From Phycisphaerae bacterium (GTDB lineage Bacteria; Planctomycetota; Phycisphaerae; UBA1845): DNA of 64,000 nt. The stretch lies in NCBI GenBank assembly GCA_022072505.1, contig JAJVHU010000008.1:189334-253333 (forward strand), in the 5' to 3' direction. Below, one piece after another: positions 17,121-24,554 of the stretch. The notes under the pieces are model-generated. The model was not told the DNA's origin. It made no database searches and saw nothing but the letters and a program-made list of their open reading frames with translations. The first letter of the stretch is position 1, and each line of letters starts with the position of its first letter. The position numbers and the translations under genes were made by a program.

Positions 17121-18167
17121 TCACCGGTTCCGCGGCTTTTTCGGCTCGTCCGTCGGAGCGTCCTTCGACTCGCCTTTCCTCGCCTCGGCGCGACTGGCGC
17201 GGGCCTTCTGCTCGGACGTGGGGATCGGGTCCAGCCGGCGCTGAAGCTCCTCGAACATCGCGTCGATCGGGCCGTAAACCTTGACGAGCTGAGCCTCGAT
17301 CTCCTTGAGTTCTTCCTCCGTCCCGTCGTGCTCGGCGATCTTCTTTTCAAGGCGATCAATCTCAGCCTTGTTGGCGTCGCGGTGAACGAGGGCCCGGTCT
17401 TTCATTTCCTTGAGGATCGAGTTGGCGGATTTCGTTTGCGCCTCATCAAGCTGGAACCGGCTGATGAACTCCTCGACGTACTTCGTCCACGCGTCCACCT
17501 CCGCCCCGATCTGATCCGTCGGCGACTCGCCCGCCTTGGCGGCCTCCTCGGTCTTGGCGCGCTCCGCTTCCACCCGCTCCCGTGCTTCCTCGGCGGCGCG
17601 GCGCTCGCGCCGCACGGCCAGGGGCGGATCCCAGAACTCGCGCTCGTTGAACTCGCCCTGCTGCCAGCGCCCGAGCTGCGTGCGGGCGAACTGCATGCCG
17701 GCCTTGAACCCCAGCAGGTCGCCTTCGAACTTGCCGAGCTGATCCTCGCGGAGGATGCCGCGCATTTCCTCGGCGCCGTCGGCGATCTGCTTCTCAAAAA
17801 GGTCGAACGCCTTCCCCGCGCGCCCGCTCCACTCCACGACCTGCTCCTTTGTCGGCGCCTCCATCTGAAGACGCATCTCGATGAAGTCGTTCATCAGCGG
17901 TTTGAAGTCCTTCTCGTTCTCCCGCGCGAATCCGCCCCACCGCTTCTGCATCTTCGCGGTCAGGTCGCCTTTCTGCGCCTCGTCCAGCTCATACCGGTCC
18001 GCCACCATCTCCGCCCACCGGGCGATCATCAGGTCCATCATCCGCCCGGTCGGCCACAACCCGCCGGAGTCTTCGCGCGACTCCCGCGCCACCGGCGGCG
18101 CGGAACGATCCTGCGCCGGATAGGAACCCGCAAAACCGCAGACCACGATCAGATTGAGGATCATCAT
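17121..18167 (-). CDS. Exported coiled-coil protein of unknown function
   Basis: A 348-residue protein starting at tandem ATGs, with GGAG 9 nt upstream and a short hydrophobic signal sequence (MMILNLIVVCGFAGSYPAQ). The remainder is highly charged and helical with heptad-rich stretches (EEARERVEAERAKTEEAAKA, ALVHRDANKAEIDRLEKKIA, EEELKEIEAQLVKVYGPIDA) and repeated FQLDEAQ/YELDEAQ segments. That motif recurs near residues 59 and 250, suggesting an internal duplication. The C-terminal tail is lysine/proline-rich. No known family was recognised; it is divergent from the glycosyltransferase gene. Confidence 0.7.
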   Translation of the reverse strand: MMILNLIVVCGFAGSYPAQDRSAPPVARESREDSGGLWPTGRMMDLMIARWAEMVADRYELDEAQKGDLTAKMQKRWGGFARENEKDFKPLMNDFIEMRLQMEAPTKEQVVEWSGRAGKAFDLFEKQIADGAEEMRGILREDQLGKFEGDLLGFKAGMQFARTQLGRWQQGEFNEREFWDPPLAVRRERRAAEEARERVEAERAKTEEAAKAGESPTDQIGAEVDAWTKYVEEFISRFQLDEAQTKSANSILKEMKDRALVHRDANKAEIDRLEKKIAEHDGTEEELKEIEAQLVKVYGPIDAMFEELQRRLDPIPTSEQKARASRAEARKGESKDAPTDEPKKPRNR

Positions 18168-18245
18168 CTTGTCCCGCTCCCCAGGCGACCGGCCAGGTCC
18201 GCCCACGCTGCACACCGCAAGCCGCTTCCGCCGATATGCGGAAGG

Positions 18246-19070
18246 ATGAATCCGGCAGCTCGCCACAACACCCCGAACCTTATTGTTTCCATCGTCGTCC
18301 CGACTTGCAATCGACTCGACCGGCTCAAGGCTTGTCTGGACAAGATCACACACGCGGTCACCCTCCCGCACGAGGTCATCATCGTGGACGGCGCCTCGAC
18401 CGACGGCACCACCGCGTACCTTCGATCCCGCCGCGACGCCCGGGTGATCTTTGAAGAACGCCGCGAGGGGGCCGTCAAGGCGTTCAACCGCGGGTTCAGG
18501 GCGGCGCGCGGACGCTACGTGACCTGGCTCAACGATGACGCCCGCCCCCGACCGGGCGCCTTCGACGCCGCGATCCGGATGATCGAGCGCCCGGACCTTT
18601 CCGACGTCGGGATGGTCGCCCTTTATCATACCTGGTCCAGCGACCGGAACGTCCTGCATCACGTTGTTCGAGACGGGGTGAGGTACTGCATCTGTCACGT
18701 GCGCGGGCGGCCTTATGCCAACTTCGGTCTGTTGAGGCGCTCGTTGCTGGCGGAAATCGGTTATGCCGACGAGGGCTACCGGTTCTTCGGTTTCGATCCG
18801 GACCTGGCCCTGCGGATTCAGGAGGAACACCGACTCCTCGTCCTCGGGTGTCCCGAGGCGCTGATCGATCATGACGAGCACCACGACGACCGCAAACTCG
18901 CGGACCTGGACGTCGGTCGGACCGATAACGAGCGCTTGTTCTCCCGCTGGAACCTCCCCGATCCGGGTGCTTACCCGGATCCGTGTCCGGCGTACCTCCA
19001 ACGGATCCGCGAGCGCGGCGTCTTCACCCCTGACGACCATCACGCCCCGGCGTTAGCGCCCGCCGGCTGA
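18246..19070 (+). CDS. Family 2 glycosyltransferase
   Basis: Transfers a sugar from a nucleotide donor; probably involved in cell-surface glycan assembly. The 274-residue GT-A fold protein begins with the canonical SIVVPTCNRLDRLKACLDKI. It continues with EVIIVDGASTDGT (nucleotide-binding Asp), a KAFNRGFRAARGRYVTWLND segment, and the metal-binding LNDDARP. RRSLLAEIGYADEGYRFFGF with FDPDLALRIQ is the acceptor-side motif. There is no transmembrane span, so the enzyme is likely cytosolic or peripheral. The ATG at 18246 is directly preceded by GGAAGG, too close for ideal spacing, so the start carries some doubt. The same frame remains open far upstream but only as antisense to other genes. Confidence 0.87.
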   Translation: MNPAARHNTPNLIVSIVVPTCNRLDRLKACLDKITHAVTLPHEVIIVDGASTDGTTAYLRSRRDARVIFEERREGAVKAFNRGFRAARGRYVTWLNDDARPRPGAFDAAIRMIERPDLSDVGMVALYHTWSSDRNVLHHVVRDGVRYCICHVRGRPYANFGLLRRSLLAEIGYADEGYRFFGFDPDLALRIQEEHRLLVLGCPEALIDHDEHHDDRKLADLDVGRTDNERLFSRWNLPDPGAYPDPCPAYLQRIRERGVFTPDDHHAPALAPAG

Positions 19071-19144
19071 GACGCCCGTCGTCACCCGATCGACACGTAG
19101 CCGAACGCGGGTGGACCGCGCCCTCGTCCGTCACGTAACATGTG

Positions 19145-19170
19145 CCGGCGGTCGGCGACCCGACCGCCGG
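19145..19170 (+). other. Perfect 11-bp hairpin 10 nt before the thiF-like start codon
   Basis: CCGGCGGTCGG (19145-19155) and CCGACCGCCGG (19160-19170) form an 11-bp stem with a CGAC loop. There is no T-run. A possible promoter (TGGACC at 19112, TAACAT at 19136) would start transcription at the hairpin, so the mRNA may begin with this stem. It could also end the glycosyltransferase transcript. Confidence 0.6.
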
Positions 19171-19180
19171 ATGAGCCACG

Positions 19181-20221
19181 ATGGATGACCGCCTGTCCCG
19201 GTATTCCCGCCAGATCCTCTTTGAACCCTTCGGGGAGAAAGCGCAACGCCGCCTGATGTCTGCCCGCGCGCTGCTGGTCGGCTGCGGCGCACTGGGGACC
19301 GTGATCGCGGACACGCTCGTGCGGGCCGGCATCGGCGCGCTGCGCATCTGCGACCGGGATTACATCGAACGCGACAACCTCCAGCGCCAGGTGCTCTTTG
19401 ATGAAGACGACCTGACGCGCGGCGAACCCAAGGCCGTCGCCGCCGCCCGCAGGCTCCGCCGGATCAACCCTCAGGTCGAAGTCGATCCGCACGTCGTCGA
19501 CTTCAACCCCGACAACGCCGCCGCCCTGGCGCAGTCCTGCGAGATCCTCCTCGACGGCACGGACAACTTCGAGACGCGCTTCCTCATCAACGATCTCGCC
19601 GTGAGCACCAGCCGGCCCTGGGTTTACGGCGCGGTCATCGGCGCTTCCGGGCTGGTTATGACCGTGCTTCCCGGACAAACGCCCTGTCTGCGCTGCGTCT
19701 TCGAGTCCGCCCCGCCGCCGGAGATGAACCCCACCTGCGACACCGCCGGCGTGCTCGGCAGCGCCGTCAGGATTGTCGCGGCGCTTCAGGCGCTGGAAGG
19801 CATGAAACTGCTGTCCGGACTTCGCGCCGAGTGCGTCCGCGGGCTGATGACCGTGGACGCCTGGACGGGGCGCGTCACGACGCTCAACGTCGCCGCCGCC
19901 CGCGCCGCCCGAGACTGCCCCTGCTGCGGAATGCGTCGCTTCGACTATCTTGACGGGCGCATGTCCTCCAGCCACGTCACCCTCTGCGGGCGCGACGCCG
20001 TCCAGCTTCAACCGCCGGCCGGGCTTCGCGTGGATCTGGACCTCATCGCCGGGAAAATCCGCCGTGCAACCGCCGAACCCCCCCAGGTCAACGCCTTCAT
20101 GCTTCAGACGCGGATCGGCGATCTGACGCTGACGCTCTTCCGCGATGGAAGGGCGATCATCAAGGGTACGAAGGAACCCGAGGTGGCGCGCTCCTTGTAC
20201 GCCCGGTTTGTCGGAGGATGA
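19181..20221 (+). CDS. ThiF/MoeB/HesA-family E1-like adenylyltransferase
   Basis: Adenylates the C-terminus of a ubiquitin-like sulfur carrier (ThiS, MoaD or similar). The 346-residue protein begins RYSRQILFEPFGEKAQRRLM, has the nucleotide-binding loop LLVGCGALGTVIADTLVRAG (about 30-49) and the DRDYIERDNLQRQVLF motif. The conserved DGTDNFETRFLINDLAV segment follows at about 124-140, then the active-site Cys region NPTCDTAGVLG. Paired zinc cysteines are CLRC and CPCC. The C-terminal 80 residues are not the usual rhodanese domain but a short carrier-like or accessory region. No ThiS/MoaD gene is nearby, so the pathway (thiamine or molybdopterin) is undecided. Confidence 0.9.
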   Translation: MDDRLSRYSRQILFEPFGEKAQRRLMSARALLVGCGALGTVIADTLVRAGIGALRICDRDYIERDNLQRQVLFDEDDLTRGEPKAVAAARRLRRINPQVEVDPHVVDFNPDNAAALAQSCEILLDGTDNFETRFLINDLAVSTSRPWVYGAVIGASGLVMTVLPGQTPCLRCVFESAPPPEMNPTCDTAGVLGSAVRIVAALQALEGMKLLSGLRAECVRGLMTVDAWTGRVTTLNVAAARAARDCPCCGMRRFDYLDGRMSSSHVTLCGRDAVQLQPPAGLRVDLDLIAGKIRRATAEPPQVNAFMLQTRIGDLTLTLFRDGRAIIKGTKEPEVARSLYARFVGG

Positions 20222-20300
20222 CAGAGCGGCGCGGCGCAGGCCGGCGCCCCGAAATACCGCAGCCTCGCCGACCGAATACAGACAAGGGGTGCAACAGCCG

Positions 20301-21026
20301 ATGAATGCTCTTCCGAACGATCCGAACACCGAACCGGAACCGCTGTGGACGCGCCTGCTGGCGACCGACCGTCCGGACTGGTTCACGCGCCTCCTGATGA
20401 GCCTGGTGGCCGCCGCGGTTCTCGGCGGCGCCGCGATGCTGGGGCTCGCCGTTTTCGACAGCGTCATGCCGCCGCGGACGGTCAGCTACACCGACCCGAG
20501 CGGGCGGCTCGTCTCGTATGCGATGCGCCGCGTGGATGAGGAGCACGTCGCGCTCGCCTTGGCGATCGCAGGGACGGTCTGGTGCCTGACCCTGCCGTGG
20601 ATCTGGCGGGGATACCGGCGTTTCCGCGCCGGTCTGACCGCGGTCTTTCAGGTCACGGCGATCTGGGTCTGCGCGATCCCCCTGTGCATCTTCGTCGATC
20701 GGGCCGCGGCCAACGAGGAAATCTGGATCGCGGCGATCATTCTTTTTGCCGGGGGCGGGACGTTCCTCGTCGTCGCCCGAGGGTACGCGCGGTATCGCGC
20801 CGGACGCCCGGTCCTGACTTCCGAGGGCGTCGTCAACGTCACCTGTCCACGATGCGGTTACTCGCTCGTCGGACTCAGCGAGTCCCGGTGTCCTGAGTGC
20901 GGTGCGAAGTTCACGCTGGATGAACTGATTCGCGAGCAACGCTTCGCCGGCGCTCGACCGCAGGCCCCGCCCCGCCCCGTCGCGGAGGACGAACCGGACG
21001 GCGATTTTCTCCGCGCCGCCCGATGA
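20301..21026 (+). CDS. Membrane protein with C-terminal zinc ribbon
   Basis: A 241-residue protein with about four hydrophobic segments (near residues 33-56, 82-103, 112-132 and 139-158). The C-terminal double-CxxC zinc ribbon reads CPRCGYSLVGLSESRCPECG at about 183-202. This ribbon type is very common in planctomycete membrane proteins of unknown function. The ATG at 20301 follows AAGGGG by 11 nt. It lies 79 nt after the thiF-like gene on the same strand; a functional link is unproven. Confidence 0.75.
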   Translation: MNALPNDPNTEPEPLWTRLLATDRPDWFTRLLMSLVAAAVLGGAAMLGLAVFDSVMPPRTVSYTDPSGRLVSYAMRRVDEEHVALALAIAGTVWCLTLPWIWRGYRRFRAGLTAVFQVTAIWVCAIPLCIFVDRAAANEEIWIAAIILFAGGGTFLVVARGYARYRAGRPVLTSEGVVNVTCPRCGYSLVGLSESRCPECGAKFTLDELIREQRFAGARPQAPPRPVAEDEPDGDFLRAAR

Positions 21027-21046
21027 GGCGTCCGGAAAACGACGCA

Positions 21047-21076
21047 GGCCGCGGGAACCCCCTCGGTCCCGCGGCC
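21047..21076. terminator. Hairpin between convergent genes
   Basis: GGCCGCGGGA (21047-21056) pairs perfectly with TCCCGCGGCC (21067-21076). Read on the minus strand it is followed by TGCGTCGTTTTCC, a weak T-run, so it probably terminates the small-peptide transcript and may act both ways. Confidence 0.6.
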
Positions 21077-21106
21077 GGCCTCGCTTCGATCCGTTCGCCG
21101 CCGCCG

Positions 21107-21289
21107 TCACGGAGACAGGAACTGCACGATCAGGTTCAACAGCCAGCCGACAAAACCGTCCGCCGACTCGATCATCATCCCCTGCCACTGACTTGGCACT
21201 TCTCCCGCGGCCAGCGCCGCACCCGAACTGCCCGCCACCACCAACCCCGCCACGACCCCCATCCACAGTGCTCTTCGCGCCTTCACCAC
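21107..21289 (-). CDS. Small secreted peptide precursor next to an HTH-TPR regulator
   Basis: A 60-residue gene starting with GTG at 21289, with AAAGGA 7 nt upstream. The product has a clear signal sequence: basic N-terminus MVKARRALWM, hydrophobic core GVVAGLVVAG, and Ala-x-Ala cleavage site in SSGAALAAG. About 31 residues would remain after cleavage (EVPSQWQGMM...FLSP), with a hydrophobic C-terminus LLNLIVQFLSP. It starts 26 nt after the stop codon of the HTH-TPR regulator on the same strand and is followed by a hairpin. Size, signal peptide and position match the pro-peptide genes of RRNPP-type signalling pairs. A generic small exported protein remains possible. Confidence 0.65.
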   Translation of the reverse strand: MVKARRALWMGVVAGLVVAGSSGAALAAGEVPSQWQGMMIESADGFVGWLLNLIVQFLSP

Positions 21290-21315
21290 GTCTGAGTCCT
21301 TTCAAGAAAAAGGGA

Positions 21316-22566
21316 CTAACTCGAATCCACCACTTTCGCCGTCCGGATGATCTGCCAGCCCAACCGCCGGAAGAGCGGGAACTGCCCCACCGCCCCGGTG
21401 ATCAGCCGCAGGTCTTCCTCATCAATGACAAAATCCGCCTCTTCCCCCACCTGCTCCTTGAACGCCTGGTACACGCGATACTCCATGTTCAGCACGCGCT
21501 CGCGGATGACCCAGTTATTGAGCCGGTTGGCGATCTCCAGCCCCTTGTTCGTGAACACCGCGATCGCCCGCTGCTGCTCGTTCCCCGTCAGGTGGCGAAA
21601 GGCGATGTTCGCCCCGAAGATGCACCACCACCCGAAGCTCTCCAGCAGGTCGCCGACCGGCAGGTCATCCGTCTCGTCCAGCTTCGCCAGAATCCGCGCG
21701 ACCGCCTCGCCCGGCGCGATGTCGCCGCGCGCCGCTTCAGCCTCGAGCAATCCCCCGGCGCAGGTGTTCGCGATGCTGAACGTCTGCTCGTCGCCGAACT
21801 CGCCGTGAAGTCCGTTGAAAATGTCCCGCGCCCGCGCGAGATCCGTGTACGCGGCGTCCGCGTGCGAACGCGGATCCTCCAGCGGAAATTGAAGCATGCG
21901 CAGCGATATCCGCCCGCGCACGTAGTACGCGAAGCCCCGCGTGCCGGTGTCGCGGCGACCTTGCGGCGGGTGATCGTTGAACCAGTCCAGAACGAGCTGC
22001 GCAATCCCTCGCGCCTCGGTGATCTCCCCCTGCACGAGAAGCTCGTACGCCAGGTTCGACTCGAGCATCAACCGCAGACCGTCCGAGATCGGCACCTGCT
22101 GAAGTCCGCGGCGCAGCATCTCCAGCGACTTGTGCGATTGTCCGAGCAAATCCCACGCCCCGGCCTGCCGCTGGCACGCCAGCGCCCGTTGCTGCGGCGT
22201 CTGCGCCGCGGAGAACGCCCGCTGCGCGATGCCCAACATGCCGCGGTAATCGGCGTTGCGGAACGCCGTCATCGCCGCTTCGTCAAGCTGATCGAACGTC
22301 GCCCCCTCCGCCGCCGAACTCAGCGACGAATCATCAAACCAGATGAAGTCGATGACCGTCTCGATCGGCCAGTCCAGCACCTGCGCCAGTCCGACGACGA
22401 AGTCCAGCTTCGGATTGCCGCCGGGATACAGCTTCGTCACGTGACGGTTCAGCGCGTCAGCAAGCTGGTGCTTCGTCCACCCGCGGTAGTGCAGCGCGAG
22501 GTCGATCAGCTTGTGAAGGCGGAGTTCCCGCTGCTCTTCGGTACAGGCGATCGCGCCCAGTTCCAT
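21316..22566 (-). CDS. XRE-type HTH regulator with TPR-like sensor domain (RRNPP-like)
   Basis: A 416-residue cytoplasmic protein. Residues 17-75 form an XRE/Cro-like helix-turn-helix (LIDLALHYRGWTKHQLADAL, then PKLDFVVGLAQVLDWPIETV). From about residue 85 to the end it is an all-helical solenoid with TPR-like helix pairs (for example MTAFRNADYRGMLGIAQRAF, GAWDLLGQSHKSLEMLRRGL, SNLAYELLVQGEITEARGIA). HTH plus TPR is the architecture of PlcR/NprR/PrgX-type receptors, which bind imported peptides. The ATG at 22566 has GGGAG 8 nt upstream. The next gene, 26 nt downstream, encodes a small secreted peptide. DNA binding is predicted; the ligand is unproven. It could instead be a peptide-independent XRE-TPR regulator. 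Confidence 0.8.
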   Translation of the reverse strand: MELGAIACTEEQRELRLHKLIDLALHYRGWTKHQLADALNRHVTKLYPGGNPKLDFVVGLAQVLDWPIETVIDFIWFDDSSLSSAAEGATFDQLDEAAMTAFRNADYRGMLGIAQRAFSAAQTPQQRALACQRQAGAWDLLGQSHKSLEMLRRGLQQVPISDGLRLMLESNLAYELLVQGEITEARGIAQLVLDWFNDHPPQGRRDTGTRGFAYYVRGRISLRMLQFPLEDPRSHADAAYTDLARARDIFNGLHGEFGDEQTFSIANTCAGGLLEAEAARGDIAPGEAVARILAKLDETDDLPVGDLLESFGWWCIFGANIAFRHLTGNEQQRAIAVFTNKGLEIANRLNNWVIRERVLNMEYRVYQAFKEQVGEEADFVIDEEDLRLITGAVGQFPLFRRLGWQIIRTAKVVDSS

Positions 22567-22942
22567 CCCCGACACTCCCGACCGCGCCGCGCCCCGACAC
22601 GGAATTCCGCGATCATACCAAGGCCGCATGCCCCACCCGGCAGCGATAACCCTTTTTGCGCCGCGATTTCCCTTCAAATGAGCAACCCACCCGATATCCC
22701 TCTCCTCTCCTCACGACCGTGTTTCTCCAGCTTCACGCGCACGCGCCCCCGATACGAGAACCCGGGTCGTGCCTCGGATATCCCGAACGAGGTGGAGGAA
22801 AAGCGCAACCGGATCGGACAACCGGAGAACTCTTCACGCGGCGCTTGCATCACACCTGGAAAGTCGCCGCGCAACGGAAGTGCGTTGACTCGAATCCCCG
22901 CCGCCGAAGGATCTCACGCCGAGCCGATCAAACCGCGACGCG
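22567..22942. other. Intergenic region upstream of the HTH-TPR regulator
   Basis: These 376 bp lie between the asnS stop codon and the regulator start. A strong -10 box for the regulator is present (separate entry). The rest shows no protein or RNA gene; a tRNA-like GACTCGAATCCCC at about 22888 has no matching arms. Confidence 0.5.
22612..22617 (-). promoter_or_regulatory. -10 box for the HTH-TPR regulator
   Basis: TATGAT on the minus strand (22617..22612), a near-consensus -10 hexamer, lies about 45 nt before the start codon. No good -35 box is present 17 bp upstream (CCGGGT region), so transcription may need an activator, possibly the regulator itself. Confidence 0.4.
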
Positions 22943-24451
22943 TCACGGATAAAAGCGCCCCATCATGCGCGGGTAGGGGATCGCCTCGCGGATGTGCTTG
23001 AGGTTGCAGATCCACGCGACGGTGCGTTCGACGCCGAGGCCGAAGCCGCCGTGAGGGACCGAGCCGTAGCGGCGCAGGTCGAGGTACCACTCGTAGTCCT
23101 CCTGCGGCAGGCCTTCCTCGTGAATGCGGTGCAAAAGGCGGTCGTAGTCCTCCTCGCGCGCCGACCCGCCGATCACCTCGCCGAATCCCTCCGGCGCGAG
23201 CAGATCGAAGTTCTCGACCACCTTCGGGTTGTCGCGCGCCTCGCGCATGTAAAAGGCCTTGACGTGCTTCGGATAATGCGTGACGAACACCGGGCGGTCG
23301 TGCAGGCGCGAGATGATCGTCTCATCCGACCCGCCCAGGTCGCCGCCCCAGGCGAACTCGGAGGCGAGCTTGAGATGATGCGGGATGTTGGCGATCTGCT
23401 CGGCGAGTTCGCCGCGCTCCTCGCGCAGGTCGATGACTTCGGCGGCGGCCTTGTCCTTCTCCCACTGCTTGACGCCGCCTTGCTTCTGACGGTCCTCCAG
23501 CTCGGCGACGCGCTGGTCCAGTTCGGCGAGGCGCGCGGTCTTTCCGGCGAGATCGCGATCCAGCAGTTCCTTCGGTCGCGGTCCGCGAAGGAGCTCGGCG
23601 GCGTCGTCATAACGGATGCGATGGAAGGGTTTGCGGATGCGTTCGAGCTGCGTCACGTCGCGCCCCAGCTCGATCAGATCGCGCTGATGATCGCGCAGCA
23701 CACGATCAACCAGCGAGCAGACGAAGTCCTCCGCCACGTCGAGGACATCGGAAAGCGAGGCGTAGGCGATTTCCGGTTCCACCATCCAGAACTCGGTCAG
23801 GTGACGGCGGGTCTTGCTTTTCTCCGCGCGGAAGGTGGGCCCGAAGCAGTACACTTTGCGATGCGCCATGCAGGCGGCTTCGAGATAGAGCTGACCCGTC
23901 TGCGCGAGGTAGACCGGTTCGCCGAAGTAATCCACCTTGAAGAGCGTCTGCGAGCCTTCGCCCGCGGCGGGGGCGAAGATCGGCGTGTCGATCAGGACGA
24001 AGCCGTTGTCGTTGAAGAACCGGCGGATCTGGTCGACGATCGTCGCGCGGATGCGCAGGATGATCCACTGCCGTTGCGAGCGGAACCAGAGGTGGCGCCG
24101 CTTGAACAGGAAGTCGATCCCGTGCGGTTTCGGGGTGATCGGGTAGTCCGCGGAAAGACCCGCCACCGCGAGGTCCGTCACGTGCATCTCGAATCCGCCG
24201 GCCGCCCGATCCTCGGGGCGCGCCGTTCCCGTGACCACGACGGCCGCCTCCTGCGACAGATGCTTGGCGGCATCGAAGAAACCCTCGGTTTTCTCCGTGC
24301 GTTCGACGACGCACTGGCAGACGCCGGTCCCGTCGCGGAACTCGAAGAAGACCAGCTTTCCGCTGGGGCGGTTCTTCACCACCCACCCGGACAGCGTCAC
24401 GACGGCGCCGACGCGGCGCGGCAGATCGCGAACCTCGGCATGTTGAATCAT
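22943..24451 (-). CDS. asnS: Asparaginyl-tRNA synthetase with a coiled-coil insertion
   Basis: Charges tRNA-Asn with asparagine. The 502-residue class II synthetase has an N-terminal OB-fold anticodon-binding domain (VVTLSGWVVKNRPSGKLVFF) and the catalytic core. Motif 2 is CFGPTFRAEKSKTRRHLTEF and motif 3 is YGSVPHGGFGLGVERTVAWI. Asn rather than Asp specificity is suggested by the AEKSKTRRHLTEFWMVEPE context. Residues about 290-360 are an insertion rich in Lys/Glu/Leu heptads (ELLDRDLAGKTARLAELDQR, ELEDRQKQGGVKQWEKDKAA), making the protein longer than the usual 430-465 residues. There is no Shine-Dalgarno sequence; the ATG at 24451 follows a -10 box by 7 nt. An in-frame start further upstream is less likely. 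Confidence 0.95.
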   Translation of the reverse strand: MIQHAEVRDLPRRVGAVVTLSGWVVKNRPSGKLVFFEFRDGTGVCQCVVERTEKTEGFFDAAKHLSQEAAVVVTGTARPEDRAAGGFEMHVTDLAVAGLSADYPITPKPHGIDFLFKRRHLWFRSQRQWIILRIRATIVDQIRRFFNDNGFVLIDTPIFAPAAGEGSQTLFKVDYFGEPVYLAQTGQLYLEAACMAHRKVYCFGPTFRAEKSKTRRHLTEFWMVEPEIAYASLSDVLDVAEDFVCSLVDRVLRDHQRDLIELGRDVTQLERIRKPFHRIRYDDAAELLRGPRPKELLDRDLAGKTARLAELDQRVAELEDRQKQGGVKQWEKDKAAAEVIDLREERGELAEQIANIPHHLKLASEFAWGGDLGGSDETIISRLHDRPVFVTHYPKHVKAFYMREARDNPKVVENFDLLAPEGFGEVIGGSAREEDYDRLLHRIHEEGLPQEDYEWYLDLRRYGSVPHGGFGLGVERTVAWICNLKHIREAIPYPRMMGRFYP

Positions 24452-24458
24452 GCGGCGG

Positions 24459-24487
24459 AGGATAGGCGAGGGGGCGCGGGGCTTCAA
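24459..24487 (-). promoter_or_regulatory. Leaderless promoter of asnS
   Basis: On the minus strand TTGAAG (24487..24482) is followed after 17 bp by TATCCT (24464..24459). The -10 box ends 7 nt before the asnS ATG, so the transcript should begin at or beside the start codon. No Shine-Dalgarno sequence could fit in the leader. Confidence 0.65.
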
Positions 24488-24518
24488 GAATGTCCCGGAT
24501 CGCCGGCGCTTTCCGCGC

Positions 24519-24547
24519 TTTTCGGCGCGGCGTCCGTCCGGTACAAC
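24519..24547 (+). promoter_or_regulatory. Possible leaderless promoter of the PfkB kinase gene
   Basis: TACAAC (24542-24547) ends 7 nt before the ATG at 24555; a weak -35, TTTTCG, lies 17 bp upstream (24519-24524). The promoter is back to back with the asnS promoter in a 103-bp divergent region. Confidence 0.4.
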
Positions 24548-24554
24548 AACGATC

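Noticed and set aside
15423..18245. Long plus-strand extension upstream of the glycosyltransferase in the same frame
   Set aside because: It lies opposite the FAD protein and coiled-coil genes, has shadow composition, and the glycosyltransferase fold begins only after 18246.
22880..22910. tRNA-like T-arm sequence GACTCGAATCCCC
   Set aside because: No pairing T stem, anticodon arm or acceptor stem could be found around it.
22656..22952. Short plus-strand open frame between the HTH-TPR gene and asnS
   Set aside because: No ribosome binding site and no recognisable product; it overlaps the regulator promoter region and the asnS end.
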